Positions 47,657 to 60,254 of a stretch of DNA of 64,000 nt are shown one piece after another. Each line of letters begins with the position of its first letter. Position 1 is the first letter of the stretch. The stretch covers positions 2,418,001-2,482,000 of the forward strand of contig CM071591.1 in assembly GCA_036429605.1 (NCBI GenBank), given 5' to 3'. The stretch is from Cladobotryum mycophilum (lineage: Eukaryota; Ascomycota; Sordariomycetes; Hypocreales; Hypocreaceae). Below the pieces are notes generated by a model that worked only from the letters and a program-made list of their open reading frames with translations, had not been told where the DNA came from and searched no databases. Made by a program: the position numbers and the translations under genes.

Positions 47657-48876
47657 TCATGCTTCCAATAATGATCCAATGCCCCATAGCAAAGCGCATC
47701 CAGCCAAAGCAGTGGCGCCTACAACCTTCTTTGTCCACCAGTTGTCATCAGTTAGGGCCATGGCTCCCCGGATCTTCTTTGGCGGTTCTGTAGGAGCACT
47801 CGCAGGCATAGATGAGGTGTTCTTCCAAGCCGCATATTCTTTGACCTCCTTCTCCCTCAGCAGGGCGATTGTCTTACTCAAATTGAGAAGCTCCTCCTCC
47901 ATGGCTAAATCCGTAGCCTGGTCCACCTCGACATTTTGAATATTTCCAAAGAAATCGGTAATGAGACGACTTCGGGCGTTGGTCTCCCCACCGGGGAAGA
48001 GATCGTAGCGGACGCCGGCGTTTGAGTGTATTTTGCTAAACTCGTAGCTATCGAATAATTCGCCGACGGTCTTTTTGCTGCCGAGATCCTGGACATGCGA
48101 TTCTAGGAACTCCAAGTTGTAGTATGTGTATCGATCAATGACGGCGACGCCAACGTCGCTATCGGCATGGTGTGAGTAGGATGATTCGTCGAGTTCCGAG
48201 GACCCGGTGGCAATGATGTTGGGCGAGTAGAGTCTGCTGTACATGGTATTTGCCTGGCAAGTGTCGATCATGAAGAGAATCTCGTGGTATCTGTCTAGGT
48301 CAGCAAGGAAGAATATGCCAGAAGAGCATGCGGTTGGCAGTACCTCTTCTTCTCCCACATCTGCTCAAAAGCATCGGCAAGATCAAAAGCACCAATCTCC
48401 TCTGCATCCTGGAACTTTAGGAATTCGTTTCCACCATGGCCAGTCATGTATACCAGGATATTGCTTCGGTCGTCCGTCAAGAGTCGCTTGCTTCGTGGGG
48501 TTTCATTGCCAACACGATCGGTCAAGAGTCTGATGAAATTCTCGACAGTAACTTCGTAGCCGCGGTAGTCGACCTCGATATTATCACCATATAGATCGAC
48601 TGCGCGATCCGAGTTGCTGTATACCGTGCCGGGGAATGCGTTTCGAGGGTTGCATGCCATGTCATCCGGAAGCATCAGGATGATTTGCGAGTCCGGGATG
48701 CCCAGCCGCTTCACGGTCCGGTACATGGATAAGACATTGGCAAGATGTCGATAGTTGAACCAGAATCGCGATGTGCAGACGAGAACGGCCCAGTTGCTGG
48801 TGTGCTCGGCGAGGACAACTGAGGCAAGGAGCGCAGTGGCCACGATGGCCAGTAGTCGGATGCTTGGGAGCTTCAT
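47657..48876 (-). CDS. GPI8: GPI8, catalytic subunit of GPI-anchor transamidase
   Basis: Caspase-like Cys protease (clan CD, C13) that replaces the C-terminal signal of substrate proteins with a GPI anchor in the endoplasmic reticulum. ATG at 48876 starts a signal peptide ending near VVLAEHTSNWAVLVCTSRFW. The catalytic His is in YMTGHGGNEFLKF and the catalytic Cys in LFMIDTCQANTMY. A C-terminal transmembrane helix (VVGATALAGCALLWGIGSLL) follows a short charged linker. Exons are 48876-48344 and 48290-47657, with a 53-nt intron in the conserved KR-YHEILF junction. The product is 388 residues, normal for the family, with no frame conflict. The cupredoxin at 26128-26802 is a plausible substrate class, not evidence of linkage. 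Confidence 0.96.
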
Positions 48877-50710
48877 TGGGAACGATGATGGAATGGACGA
48901 TGCGATGGTGGGTTGAGCAAACGCCTCAGGTGGTTTATTCGGCGCCGTTATGCACTATGACGACGATTGAACGGGCATTACGGATATGCGCAATGCAAAC
49001 CGTCGACCGTCACCGAAGAAGATGGTAATTAACGATGGATGGATGAGGCGACAGTTTCTAAGCTTACCAATCTTGGGTGGCATACGATACGGAGGCATTC
49101 AGAGGCTTGGCATGCTAAGCAATTGTGAACACTGAACTGGAACAACTGGAACAACCGAGAGCACCAAAGACCCCTGCACTAACAATTTCTTGGTCGCCAG
49201 CTTTAAGTGAGCATTGGGAGTACATTGAAAGGTACATCAGAGGTACCGACCACCGTTAGCGGACAGGAGCGTGTGCGGAGATAAAAGAAGGGGTGCAGCC
49301 AGAGGTTCGCTCAATGCAAGGCAAGGCAAGGCAGCTTACCAACCTAACTTGAGGCTGCATAGGCATAGGCGGCGGCTCCTCTTTGCCCCCTAATCCCTAT
49401 CCCTATCCCAACCTTCCATTCCATGCCATCCAATCCCACTGATCTGGTGATCGATTTTGGGCGCTGCAGCACAGGGCACAGGGCAGCGGTGGAGAAGCCG
49501 GCAGTTTATGAGAAAATACCTTGATGGCGATTCAGTTGATATGACAGCTCAGTACAGAGTAGATGTCGCTGTCGTTGGTTAGGGAGGGTTTGGAAGTAAG
49601 CAATTGGATCAATATGATGGTAGAAGCCGGATATTATAGAATTGCAGTATTATTGCAGTGGTGTATTTCCAGGTATTGGAGCTGAAGGGTGATGCTGAAA
49701 AGGAACCCGCCAAGCTGGAGAACTCAATTGCCAGCTACTACGTGTAGTACGAGTAGTAGCAGTGCCTAAAGATTCGTTAAATCGAGCACTAACGAATTGC
49801 TTGAGACTGAGGTGAAGCTTGAAGCGCTGGAGATTCATGGACATGCAATTTGTCAGAGTCGTCCGTCTTCATCAGAATTGACAGCAAAAAACTCATAATG
49901 AGGGACAAATGGATGGCATCGACATTTGTACGTTTACTTGTTCCTTTTTCTTTCTTTTGCGGCTCTCATGGTGTCTTAATAATGAGTGGTACGAGTACGA
50001 GACGATCGGTTTTAGGAGTGGCCTGACAACGCGAATACCAAGACATTGTATTGGACCCTGACCTTGACAGGAGTCAGTCAATTGGCAGCGAGATGACAGG
50101 GGCGGCGTCGTGTCGATGCAGGACTTGTTTTCCTATACGGAGTAGCTGTAATAGTGACTGATGATTCCCTCTTCTGCTGTTACAAGTAATTCCTCTTGCA
50201 CATGTAATTTTCAACAACGACATACATCATCCCTTGTTTTAATATAAATTAATTAACCCATGTGTGGACTCCAGCCCCAACTGGGGAATGCACTTTGTTC
50301 GCCGCAACGTGCCATGACGAACCGGGTCCAGTAAAAATAAACGAAAAAGAGCTCGAGTGGAGAGACAAGCAAAACAAGGAATGTAAAAAAAGGGTGTTGT
50401 TCAAGGATGGTTTCAAGGATGTTCATGGTTGTTCATGGTTAGCTTGCCCAGAGGCGAACAAAGAGGAGAATCCCGGTCAGGCAAAAACTGGGCCAATTTT
50501 TCATGTCACATGCAGCATCAGGCTGAAGGCGGTAGTACTTTGTAGGTACGCTGTGCTGTAGTCTGTAGTCTGTAGGTAGGTAGTCAGGAAAAGGAGACGG
50601 CGGCTTGCAGGGCCATGGATGGCATGACCCCTCTTGAGATCCATGCCATGGACGACGGACATGCAGACATGGCATGGGCCGGAGAGTCTTGGAAGAGCTT
50701 CTTTGAAAGC

Positions 50711-50740
50711 TTTATTATTATTATTATTATGATTATTATT
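50711..50740. repeat. TTA trinucleotide repeat
   Basis: About nine TTA/TTG-type units with one GATTA interruption. Confidence 0.85.
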
Positions 50741-50876
50741 GCTTTTCTGATCAGGTGAGAGAGGAGAAGTAAGAGGAGAAAGTCTCACGCGCCTCACCAT
50801 TGCAGTACATAAACTTCTAGAGCCTCGTGGCGTCTCGACGAATTGTGCGAGTCAAGTCCACAGCCACTTGTAGAGG

Positions 50877-50943
50877 TACACACACACACACCTTCTACTA
50901 CTACAAGTACTACACACACACGCATATACACACACATACGCCG
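50877..50943. repeat. AC-rich interrupted microsatellite
   Basis: AC runs separated by a CTACTACAAGTAC segment; non-coding. Confidence 0.85.
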
Positions 50944-51733
50944 CACACAAAGCAACCACAGCCATTCATTGACCGAGGCTGTTACCATTTAATCTTAACT
51001 TCTCCAACTCCCTTTTACAAGTACATCATCTTCTCTCTCCTCCTACAAGTACTTGCCTCCTCCTCATCGTCACCAACTCTCTCATCAAACATTCTCAGTT
51101 ACACAACACAAGCCACTTGATACTTGCAATAAAACGAAACGAACCACACCTGCCAGCTACAACCACAATCAGGTTAGCCCATTTCGCCTTCTAAGAGAAT
51201 TCGAATACGACAACCTAACGCACCGCCGCCTCCTCAGTGCTCACACACTCCCTCTCTCCTTGTTTTGGCTTGCGTCGCATTCTCTACCGGTTGTCCACTT
51301 CGCTGCAACCCCACTACGACAACCTAAAGGGACCGGGCCCTCCCCTCACGAACAAAGAACCAAAAAAAGATATTAAATTTCGCTTCATTCGCATCATTTT
51401 CTGCATGAACTTGTCCACTCACTCGTACATTGTTTGAGACCAAGTCTTACCCTCCGCCAAAGCATTTACTTGTATACATATAAAAGTTGATGCGCAGCCT
51501 GCAAACGGCGGAGCTACTCAGTTACCGATTGCAAACTGCAAACTGCCAACTGCTGAGTTCCATCCACTACCACCACATTTGGTAGTCTCATTTTTGGGCT
51601 GTTTTGTTTGAAGCCACCGCTGATCCCAGTTGATTGGCACAACTGTTTAAAATATTTTTCTCTCTCTTCCTTATCGCTGCCTTACTCTTGACAGCATCTT
51701 CATTCCAAGTCATTCATCGCACAGTTTAGAACA

Positions 51734-53798
51734 ATGGTTCGCCCACCATCGCACATCTTTGTCGTCAGGTATGTAACTACAAAAAACAACAATTTCAATC
51801 ATTGACATGTTTGGATGCTAACCAGTCATAAGACATGGCAACCGTCTCGATGCTGCCGACAAGCAGTGGCACCTCACCTCACCTACCCCCTACGACACTC
51901 CTTTGACCTACGGTGGTTTCCTACAAGCTAGATCAGTTGGCAATCACATTGGCAGCCTTCTAGAGAAAGCCAAGATCGATGCCGAAGTATCAAAGGATGG
52001 GGCCGTTATAAGTGGAAAGCCCAGACGCTTCAGGATTGTCATTCACAGCTCTCCTTTTCTTCGTTGCGTTCAGACGTCCGTCGGCATAAGCTCTGGTCTC
52101 GCACAAATGTCATCGGAATCCATCTACCACCCTTCTGATGTCATTATCCCACGAGGCGTGCCAAACTGCCAACAATTTCAGTTCAAAACTGCTCTTCTAC
52201 GGATAGACTCATTCCTCGGAGAATGGCTATCGCCCGAGTACTATGAATGCATCACACCACCCCCAGGATCCGCTCTCATGGTTGGAGGCGCCAAGGCAGA
52301 GCTCATAAGACGGGACGACTACAGCATGTATGGGGAATCAACACCTATTAGCCATCGTCAGACCATGTCATCGGGCGCACTATGGAACAGCTCACCAAGC
52401 TCAAGCTCAACCCCTGGAAGCTCGACGCGATCACCTTCCTCAGAGAGTGACGGTGCCTTCAATACCTCACCTATGGCTTCCGCTCTGCAAGCCATCTCCC
52501 AGCAGAAAAAGTCATACGTCGCGCCACGGCCCATGTATGCGGTGTCTACTGGCGGCAAAATTCCCGAGGGACTGGTAGCGCACGCAAGAGATGCCTGCGT
52601 CATGGCTGACTACCAGTGGGACTCGATGAGAGAACCTCTCAACTTTGGTGATGGTGGAACTTTTGGCGAGGAGTGGCACAGCATGCATAAGCGGTTCCGT
52701 GGAGGCTTAAAGAAGCTGGTTAACTGGTACTCGACCACTGAGAAGCCAGATGAGCTGTTGCCCGTACAAAGAAGTACCGAAAGTGGTGCCGGAGATCCTA
52801 TTGATGCCGATGATGAGGATGTGGAGACAGTCATCATCATCGTGTCTCACGGCGCGGGCTGCAATGCTCTGATCGGTGCCGTCACTCACCAGCCCGTTCT
52901 CATGGATATTGGAATCGCCTCCATCTCCATGGCGGTGCGAAAGCCAAACCTTGACTACTCTCAGGCTCTCTTGCAGACCAGACCCCAGGATCCTGCTGCG
53001 GCTCGCCTTGTCCCTGTCGATCAGATGTACGAGATGCGATTATCTGCTACTACTGAGCACTTACGCCCCACTACCTCATCATCGGTCTCTTCGAGATCAG
53101 TATCAGGGACAAATACATGGAGCCCTGCTAGCAATGCCGGTCGACGTGGTCGTACGGCAACAGTTGGCAGCACTATGGGTGGCCCTGTCCTGAGCCCATT
53201 TTTCCATCGTGAGCCATTCTCTCCTACAGACGACCGAAGTATCTCAGAGAATGCCACATTTGAGAGCTCTATCCAACGAGACTCCGGTTCCACGTGGCGG
53301 CCCTCGACCTCTTCGACCAACGGCTTCTCATCAAGCTCGGGCAATGGCTTTTCGTCAACCCACACACCATCTGGACTATGGGCACCTGCCCCTTCATCCT
53401 CAAGTTTAATGGACGATGGTAATAATTATGAAGCTGTGGATGATTATGATAGCTTCCTTCCTGACTTTGACAACAAGAGATTTAGCAATCCACCACCCGC
53501 AAAGAAAATGGGAGCGATCCTCAGCGAGACGACGGATTCTTTTCCGAATTTTGCCCCGGCGGTCCAGCCTCCATCCTTTGATTTGCCACGATCTTTCATT
53601 CCACCCGAGAAACCCATGTTGTCGGCTCCGATCAAGCTGAATACGGACTTTGGACTGGAGCATCTAGCAGAGGAAGATTCATACGGACCATTTGGAGGTT
53701 TTGGCGGCTGGGGACTTTCCCCTCCACCCACCGAAGCGGAGCGGTTCCATGACTTTGGCTATTCCAAACGTCGATGGACAGTGAATGAGCGTGTTTGA
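51734..53798 (+). CDS. Histidine phosphatase (phosphoglycerate mutase-like) superfamily protein with long disordered tail
   Basis: The ATG at 51734 and first 35 coding bases end in FVVR, completed across a 64-nt intron (51769-51832) to give the RHG motif RHGNRLDAADKQWHL. The acceptor is AAG rather than the nearby CAG, because only AAG restores the frame. The second conserved His lies in VIIIVSHGAGCNALIGA. Both halves of the histidine phosphatase core are therefore present, with a Ser-rich insert around residues 180-215. After about residue 400 the protein is low-complexity and Ser/Pro/Asp-rich, to 666 residues. The family includes enzymes and non-enzymatic members such as yeast TFIIIC tau55; substrate unknown. 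No frame conflict. Confidence 0.82.
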
Positions 53799-54468
53799 TT
53801 ATGTGGTTTTTGATTCATGTTTCTCTTCTGATGAATGTGTTTTTTTGGTAACTATTATGTGACTGCCTTTTTTTCTTTTCTTTTCTTTTCTTTCTTCTCT
53901 TGGGAGCAGTTGAACACCGGATTTAGGTGACGGCGAATGGGCAGGACAAAGGGATCAGAAAAGCATCAATCTGATGCATCCGATATGGCATCACAAGCGG
54001 CGCAATCTTGTTGGATTAGGGTTACTCTTTTTATGTTTTGATTACTCCCAGCGGCTGGCTACTGGAGTTGTTCTTTTAGCTTCACGATTTTTGTATGACT
54101 TGAATGCACTACTCATACCTATGATATATCATAATTAAATTCTTCATCACTATTATAGCCGTTGTATAGGAATATCTTTGAGCGTATTTTATATGTATTG
54201 AAGTCAAAAGTCCCTGTCTATATCCGGCTAGATGTATCAAAAAATCTACCACCGTCTAAGTTTGACTCCTTGAAAAGAAAACCATGCGGGTATGTCACTC
54301 CTCCCTCCAGATTCATGTACGAAGGATTCCTCTCGACCATATCTACCTTGATCCATACAACATAGGAAATGTACTTTTTTCAATGTTCCCTCCCTTCCTC
54401 CCTGAAATACCGTTGTAATGTTTTTTATGACAATTTTACTTTGTTATGCAAGATTGCGAGAATGCTTC
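53799..54468. other. Convergent intergenic region
   Basis: No gene seen. It contains T-rich and TTTTC-repeat sequence after the histidine-phosphatase gene and the 3' flank of the carnitine carrier. Confidence 0.5.
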
Positions 54469-55514
54469 TTAGTTGAAAGCCTTGTTCATGGCCTGGTGCG
54501 CCAGCTCGACACCCAGGAAGGTGGCAGCGTTGGCGGGCACAGCTCGCGCCAGCGCGGGGCCGAAGCCGGGGAAGAAGGCCTTGTAGCCTCCCTTGCTGTA
54601 CAGTCCGCGGATGACGCCGCCAATGGTGACGTTGCCCTCGGCGGTCTGGAGGCGGGACTTTACGGTGTCGATGGGGAAGACGGGGATCCACATGGCGACG
54701 CCGGCGGCGGCACCGGCGCAGGTGATGGCGGACAGGCTGAGCTGGCCGGTGGGCTTGCCGTTCTCGTCCTTGGGGCTGAGCTTGCGCTTGATGTACTCGT
54801 AGGCGGCGAAGTAGGCGGCGGAGCCGGGGCCGTCGCGGGCCAGGGTGGCGGCGCTGCCGCGGAAGACGGAGCGGACGCCTCCCTCCTTGTAGAGCTGGCG
54901 GACGACGTCGACGCCGCCCGAGTACTTGGGCTTCTCGCCGGGGGCGAGGGTCTTTTGACCCTGGACCTGGAGGATGACCTTGACGCGCTCAAAGGGGGCG
55001 GTGATGGCGGTCATGGGGATGGCGGAGAGGAAGCCGGCGGTGGCGATCTGGCCGATGGTGTAGCCCTCGGGGCCGATGGGGGAGATGGAGCCGACGAGCT
55101 GCTTGCCGGTGTCGTAGCCCCAGAAGGAGACGGCGACTATTCCACTTGATTAGCTAGAGGCCAAGCGGTGGAGGACGGAGGAGGGAGATTAGAAAACATA
55201 CACATGGGCGTAACACCAACCAGCGGCGCACTCACACCCGCATACAAACCCCTCCTCAATCCATCCCTCGCGATACTCTTGCGCACCACATCCACGGCCG
55301 AAGAGTAGACGCCCCGCTCAGCGGTTTGCAGGCGCACCTTGACAAGATCAAAGGGGTGGCCGACGACGACGGCGCAAACACCACCGAAGCCTCCTGCGGC
55401 AAAGGAGCGAAGCTGCGAGGAGAGGGCGCTGGGGGCCGAGGTTTTTACTTCTTGGACTTTTTCGACGATTTCTTGGGTGACTGCCTCGGTTGCGGAGGAG
55501 GTTGTGGAGGACAT
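54469..55514 (-). CDS. acuH: Mitochondrial carnitine/acylcarnitine carrier
   Basis: Inner-membrane carrier exchanging acylcarnitine for carnitine, needed for fatty-acid or acetyl-unit use. Three mitochondrial carrier repeats are visible, each with a PX[DE]XX[KR] signature: HPFDLVKVRLQT, APFERVKVILQV and FPIDTVKSRLQT. The APFERVK form of the second is characteristic of carnitine carriers. Exons are 55514-55202 and 55136-54469, with a 65-nt intron restoring Phe in GVTPM-F-AVSFWGYD. The product is 326 residues, normal for Crc1/AcuH. The long plus-strand ORF at 54418-55149 is its GC-rich antisense shadow. Three CCTCGG hexamers lie upstream, the nearest at 55890-55895. CCTCGG is the core bound by the fatty-acid regulators FarA/FarB in Aspergillus nidulans, which suggests fatty-acid induction. 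Confidence 0.94.
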
Positions 55515-55855
55515 TTTGGGTGGTGGGGGGAGTGGATGAGATTTGAGAGATTAAGAGGATAAGAGAATGAGGATGGAGGGATTGGAGAGGAGAGGAATAG
55601 AAGGGAATTAGGAGGAGGAGAATAGAGAGGAATAGAGATAGGGAAAAGAGAGAGAGAGAATAGGAAGGAGTAAGAAAAAGAGAGGGCCGTCGTGACGTTT
55701 AAACAACGTTTAACCTAGGCTCATGGGAAGGAATAGAGAAGAGAAAGAAAAAAGTGGAGGGGTCCCCCCGTCTTCCGTCTGCCCTTGTAAGTGGTAACGT
55801 AGGTGGTGGCTCGTGGTCAGCCGTGATGGGATGGTCACTCTAGTAGTTTTGGGAT

Positions 55856-55875
55856 TGTGTGTGTGTGTGTGTGTG
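55856..55875. repeat. GT dinucleotide microsatellite
   Basis: Ten GT units in the carnitine carrier upstream region. Confidence 0.9.
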
Positions 55876-55889
55876 CGCAACTTGAACAG

Positions 55890-55895
55890 CCTCGG
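55890..55895 (+). promoter_or_regulatory. Candidate FarA/FarB site (CCTCGG)
   Basis: CCTCGG lies about 376 bp upstream of the carnitine carrier ATG, inside the palindrome CCTCGGGCGAGG. Fatty-acid regulators FarA and FarB recognise this core in Aspergillus nidulans. Occupancy here is inference, and a six-base match alone is weak. Confidence 0.4.
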
Positions 55896-57085
55896 GCGAG
55901 GGGATGTTGAAATCACAAGCAGTTTGAGATGTATTTCATTCTTACGTTTCTTATTTTTCTTGTTTTTAATTAATTACTTTGTTTTCAATAATCAATTGGA
56001 CTGTCTTTTATCACCGCGTGATGATGATTTTTAGGAAACAGCTGACTGCCCTTGTTGTATCTTGTCTATTTGTACTCCGTATGCTGGCTGAGTGGCTTGT
56101 TGTTGCTACGTCGTCTTAATAAGATGAGGTAGGATTAAAGAAGATGGCCATCCATATGAATACCTCACTAACCCAGTAGACAAAAAGAAAAACAGAAGTC
56201 GTGTCCTTTTCCCCCGTACGGCTTTCTCCGTTTCATGCAACTCAGATTCAACTTTTGGGTTTAGTTTCTTTTTCCTTTCTTTTCTTTGTCAAACTTGTCC
56301 CAAGTATGCGTGCCTTTAAACAATGCGGGCCGATGTAAACAGTCTGCTTTGATGTTTTCCCCCTCTCTCTCTCTCTCTCAACTTCCAACTCCAACTTTAC
56401 AAGACTCCACGATGATGATGTGACACAAGGGTTTTCCTGTCAATCTCCGCTGTCACTCCGCATATTAAAAATTTCCCCATTCAGGTACAACTCCTCACAA
56501 AAAAAAAATAAAAAAAATTGGAGAAACCAGAAAAAAAAGGGGGGCAAAAAAGCGGCGCCATAGTTTTGCGGATGATGGCGAGAGGCTTTGGCGTCTTGGC
56601 CCTCGGCTGGCTGGAATCCCATTGAAATGGGGACAGACAGGTTTTTGTGCCTCGGTAGTATTTTTGTAGAGGGCGGCGGCTATGAAGGTGGGAGTGGGAG
56701 TGAGAGTGGGAATAGGGAGGCTAAGCTATTCGGTCGACGGGGCGGGTCATCCCACGGGACCTTGGACGGACATGGAGCGAAAAAGATGGGAGATGGTTGT
56801 TTGTCGCACCTGTGGCCCATGGGGACCCCGTAGTCTAGACGTGATATTGGTTGTACCGTAGTTGTGGACGTGCAACAACAAGCGTCTCATAGTGTAGCAA
56901 CTCTAAAATTCATCACCGTCTCAATCATTGGCCATTCGCTCATCCGGAGAAAAAAGGATTCATGTGGTATTTATTCTTTTTTCCCAAGCACATCCATCAT
57001 CCAGTAACCACTTACCTTTCAACCATTGAGAAGAGCATGAAACCCGTACAACTGCATATCGTTATAACCAGTCAAGGGGTGGAAG

Positions 57086-57149
57086 AAAAACACGGGTCTT
57101 GATCAACACCTTTTTAGTGTAAGTTTAGTGGTCAACGACCCGTGTTTTT
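57086..57149. repeat. Inverted repeat with 13-bp perfect arms
   Basis: Left arm AAAAACACGGGTC at 57086-57098 and its exact reverse complement at 57137-57149, with a 38-base loop. Flanking bases also pair partly outward. It can form a hairpin in RNA or DNA. Confidence 0.85.
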
Positions 57150-57529
57150 TCCCCACCGTATGCCAGTGCAATCAATGCCATCTCCTCTGTCTGAATTAAA
57201 ATTGCAGTGCAAATGCATACTACATACCCGAAGACCCCACCCCCACACTAACGTTTTTCTACATATGGACAGTCACATGCCAAAAACATCTGAATACGAC
57301 CACTTGCCTCATAGGTACACATGGTGAACATGACACTCAATACTAGACAGCCTTACGAGCCAATATACCCACAACCTTTTCGCTTGATTTAATCATTTAC
57401 CAAGATAATGCTCATTCTACATTAGAAGATATATAGTAGAAGACGTAGAAGAGAGAAAAACAGAAAAAAGGAAGGGGAAAAAAGAAGAAAAAGGAAAGAA
57501 AAAGAGCGGGAAAAAAAGACATGATTATA

Positions 57530-59471
57530 TCATATACGATCTAACTCTCCCAAATCAATCATGTACTGAGCACAAGTATCCCTCGCCACACCCTCCCTCC
57601 CGGTTCGAATATCCCCCACAATATTCACAACGTTCCTCCATATCCTCTCCCGGTTCCTCAGCCCTAGTATCCTGTCCTTGTTCACCGTCACGTCGCGGTA
57701 CAGCTGGTACCAGTTCGTCCTCTCCCGGGGCAGCCTCATCGGCGCCATGGCCCGCAGCAGGTCCTCGTGCTCCTTCGCCTCTATCTCGGACCCTTCGCGC
57801 CACGATATGGCGGCGTTCTTGTCCCATTCCTGGTAAATCTCGGGCATCTCCTCTTGGATCACCCTTTCCTCCCTGTAACGGCCCCATCTTTGGTCCAGGA
57901 CTTGTTTGGAGACATGTGTCCCATCCGGAGGATTGAGCGTGGCCCATTTGTAAGGCTGCAGGTCGTCGCCGTCACTCCAGGCTTCGTATACCCATTCAGC
58001 CTCTTCCTTCAGGAGGCGGTGCCAAAGACTGATGGGCAGATGCGTAAACGCACGCGAAGCTAGGCGCAGCGCGGCAATGTCCTTTGAGCCGAGCTGTCCA
58101 ACAATCTGCTGCTTAAGCTCCTGGGGCAGCTTCAAGAAATAGTCTCCCGCGGCACAAGCTTCCCCCTCTGTAGCTCGTTCCGGAAATGGACTCTGATGAA
58201 TGCTAAACGTCTCATCCGTCGATACGGCAGCCTCACAGATGGCTCGGAATCCAGGGATGAAGATGGGATTGGCGACGAGGTATTCCGTGCCAGCAACGCA
58301 TTTCCAAATCTTCTCGGAACATTTATAAACGTCGTCATTGTGCGGATTAAAGGGATCCTTGACGTATCGGACATAACGCGAGCGCCAGAGGCCCACGAGC
58401 CTCTCAACATCCACCTTGCCCAACATGGAAGTGCTGATTCTCCGGAAAATCTCAAAGCACGTTGGATGAAATGGAAGCCCCATGGGATTGTTGCCATTCT
58501 ACAAAAGAACAAGTCAGCTAGAAAGAAGTAGAAAAGAAGAAAAAACAAAAAAAGAGAAAAGGAGAAGACCAAACATCCCCGTTTTGATGAGAAAGCGGGG
58601 GGCAAGTCAATATTTCCAGTACCTCTGTCCATATATCGCACTCTTCATTCACAGCAGTAATCCCAAACGAAAAATTACTACGTGATTGCTCAAAGGACAC
58701 ATTCTTCCCAGAGCGAGGCATGGAAGCCGTTAGCCCAGTGAGCTGATACGATGTCTCCCGCTCAAACTCCATGTCGTCTGGCAGCGGCTCCCAATCCGAT
58801 TGTTTCGGCACGAGGCATTGTGCTATCGATGCCCCAATCATCTCCTCTCTGGAGATGTTGTGACCGCTGTAGCCAGATGTGTTTTGGCAGTTGGGGCCTG
58901 CGATGTGTTCAAACTCTCTTGCGCGGCTTCCTGATCCGGCAAAGGGCCCATCATAATCATCTACATCATCTTCATCATTAGCGTATGACGCAAAGAGAGG
59001 AAGGAATTTCGCATCATCGTCCGGGCGAGGTTGCCCCCATGCGTTGAATCGCCAGTCTGTTTCGGGGTTCGAGTCTGCGGGCTTGGAACCCTCCTGCTCG
59101 TCTACTTCCACATCCGTCGTGTCCTCCTCGTCTTCGGCATTCGAGTCGTATTCTAGTGGTTCATCTTCGCTTTCGCTGTCAGGTTCATACGTCGGATCCT
59201 CTGCCCGTATCCCTTCTTCCGGGTCGTCCTCGCAATATGCACCATCATATTCCGGCTTAGACCTCATCATAGTCTTCCGGTACACCAACGAGCAACCCTC
59301 AGGTCCGCCGACACCCTTGCATTCCTCATCTTCGAGACGTTCATGCCCTGCTGCCCATCTGCTAGACGTCGTGACCTCCCGCCCAGCGTAGTCAATTTCA
59401 TCACGAGTCCTAATCCGGTTGACGTTGAAGCTCACGGCGCATAACTGACAGTAGACCTTTGCGAAACACAT
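57530..59471 (-). CDS. F-box-like protein
   Basis: Predicted 605-residue protein in two exons, 59471-58623 and 58498-57530, joined by a 124-nt phase-0 intron. The N-terminal part has paired Cys motifs (CQLCAVSFNVNRIR) and a long acidic region with EPDSESEDEPLEYD. Exon 2 contains GLPFHPTCFEIFRRIS. An F-box-like helix follows: LPQELKQQIVGQLGSKDI and ALRLASRAFTHLP. The architecture matches a common fungal family of F-box proteins with an N-terminal Cys-rich segment; substrate unknown. F-box proteins recruit targets to SCF ubiquitin ligases. The start is uncertain: short upstream exons may exist, for instance one beginning MAGPHRAG near 59608, with several GT/AG options between. No frame conflict in the two main exons. 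Confidence 0.78.
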
Positions 59472-60254
59472 CCTTCAGCAACCATCATCCCTAACTAATC
59501 AATAATTTTGTGACCAACCTCCGGGGGACCTGTATATCATATCAGCCTCCAACCATATGGTAGAGATGACAAATACAACTTACCCCCGCCCTGTGAGGGC
59601 CAGCCATGAAATAGTCTATATATCATGTTAGTCTGCAACACTTGCGCCAAAGTGATGAATATGACTTGCTCATTGAGATTGAGAATTCCGCTAGTCCTCT
59701 GCTATCCAATTTTGCAGCTACGAAGCTTTGGGTATGTATCAATATCCTGTCAAGTTTTATAAATCTGGAATCAGAGGGAGAAAAGACGGTGACGTGAGAG
59801 GCTGAAACAATTATTCAGGAGGGGTATCAATGGCCCTATTGCCTTCTTCCAGCCCCCACCCATACCTCCTGTGTGTGTATGACTCGCAGACATCAACGCA
59901 TGATGCAAAAATTCAACGCCATCTTAATATACATACGCTGCGTATTGCCAAGGCAAAAATCTAGACAAGAGAACAAAACAATCCTAAACGCTATACAATG
60001 TTGTTGTTTTTTTCCATAATTGACGCCAATACGCCAGACATCTGACCTCCTCGTTCGTTTGAGCGGCCTCTCCATCTATCACCAAGAGCCTCTAATGCAC
60101 CCCGTTGATAAACTATACAAAAATGTGCAAGACTCCTCACCAACCCCCTTATCCGTATTTTTCAATGCCTCTTTTTATTCGTCAATGGCAGAATTGTCCA
60201 ATAGTCCGGGTTCCTCCAAGGCCCATCAAGGTTCGCACCAGGCAAATACCTCCT
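59472..60254. other. Intergenic region
   Basis: Between the zinc transporter 3' end and the F-box gene start. A possible tiny upstream F-box exon near 59590-59610 is the only coding candidate. Confidence 0.45.

Larger units (their letters stand above)
48877..51733. other. 2.9-kb intergenic region between divergent genes
   Basis: No gene supported. It contains a TACGGAGTA copy (50136-50144), a TTA repeat (50711-50740) and an AC-rich tract (50877-50943). The pyrimidine-rich 51000-51733 part is probably promoter and leader of the histidine-phosphatase gene. Confidence 0.5.
55515..57529. other. Intergenic region upstream of carnitine carrier
   Basis: No gene supported. It holds an AG-rich stretch (55540-55690), a GT run (55856-55875), CCTCGG at 55890-55895, 56601-56606 and 56650-56655, TACTCCGTA at 56073-56081, a CT run (56363-56379), and a long inverted repeat (57086-57149). 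Confidence 0.5.

Noticed and set aside
54418..55149. 243-codon plus-strand Gly/Ala-rich ORF
   Set aside because: It is antisense to the carnitine carrier, whose frame is clearly the real one; the ORF reflects GC-rich third positions.
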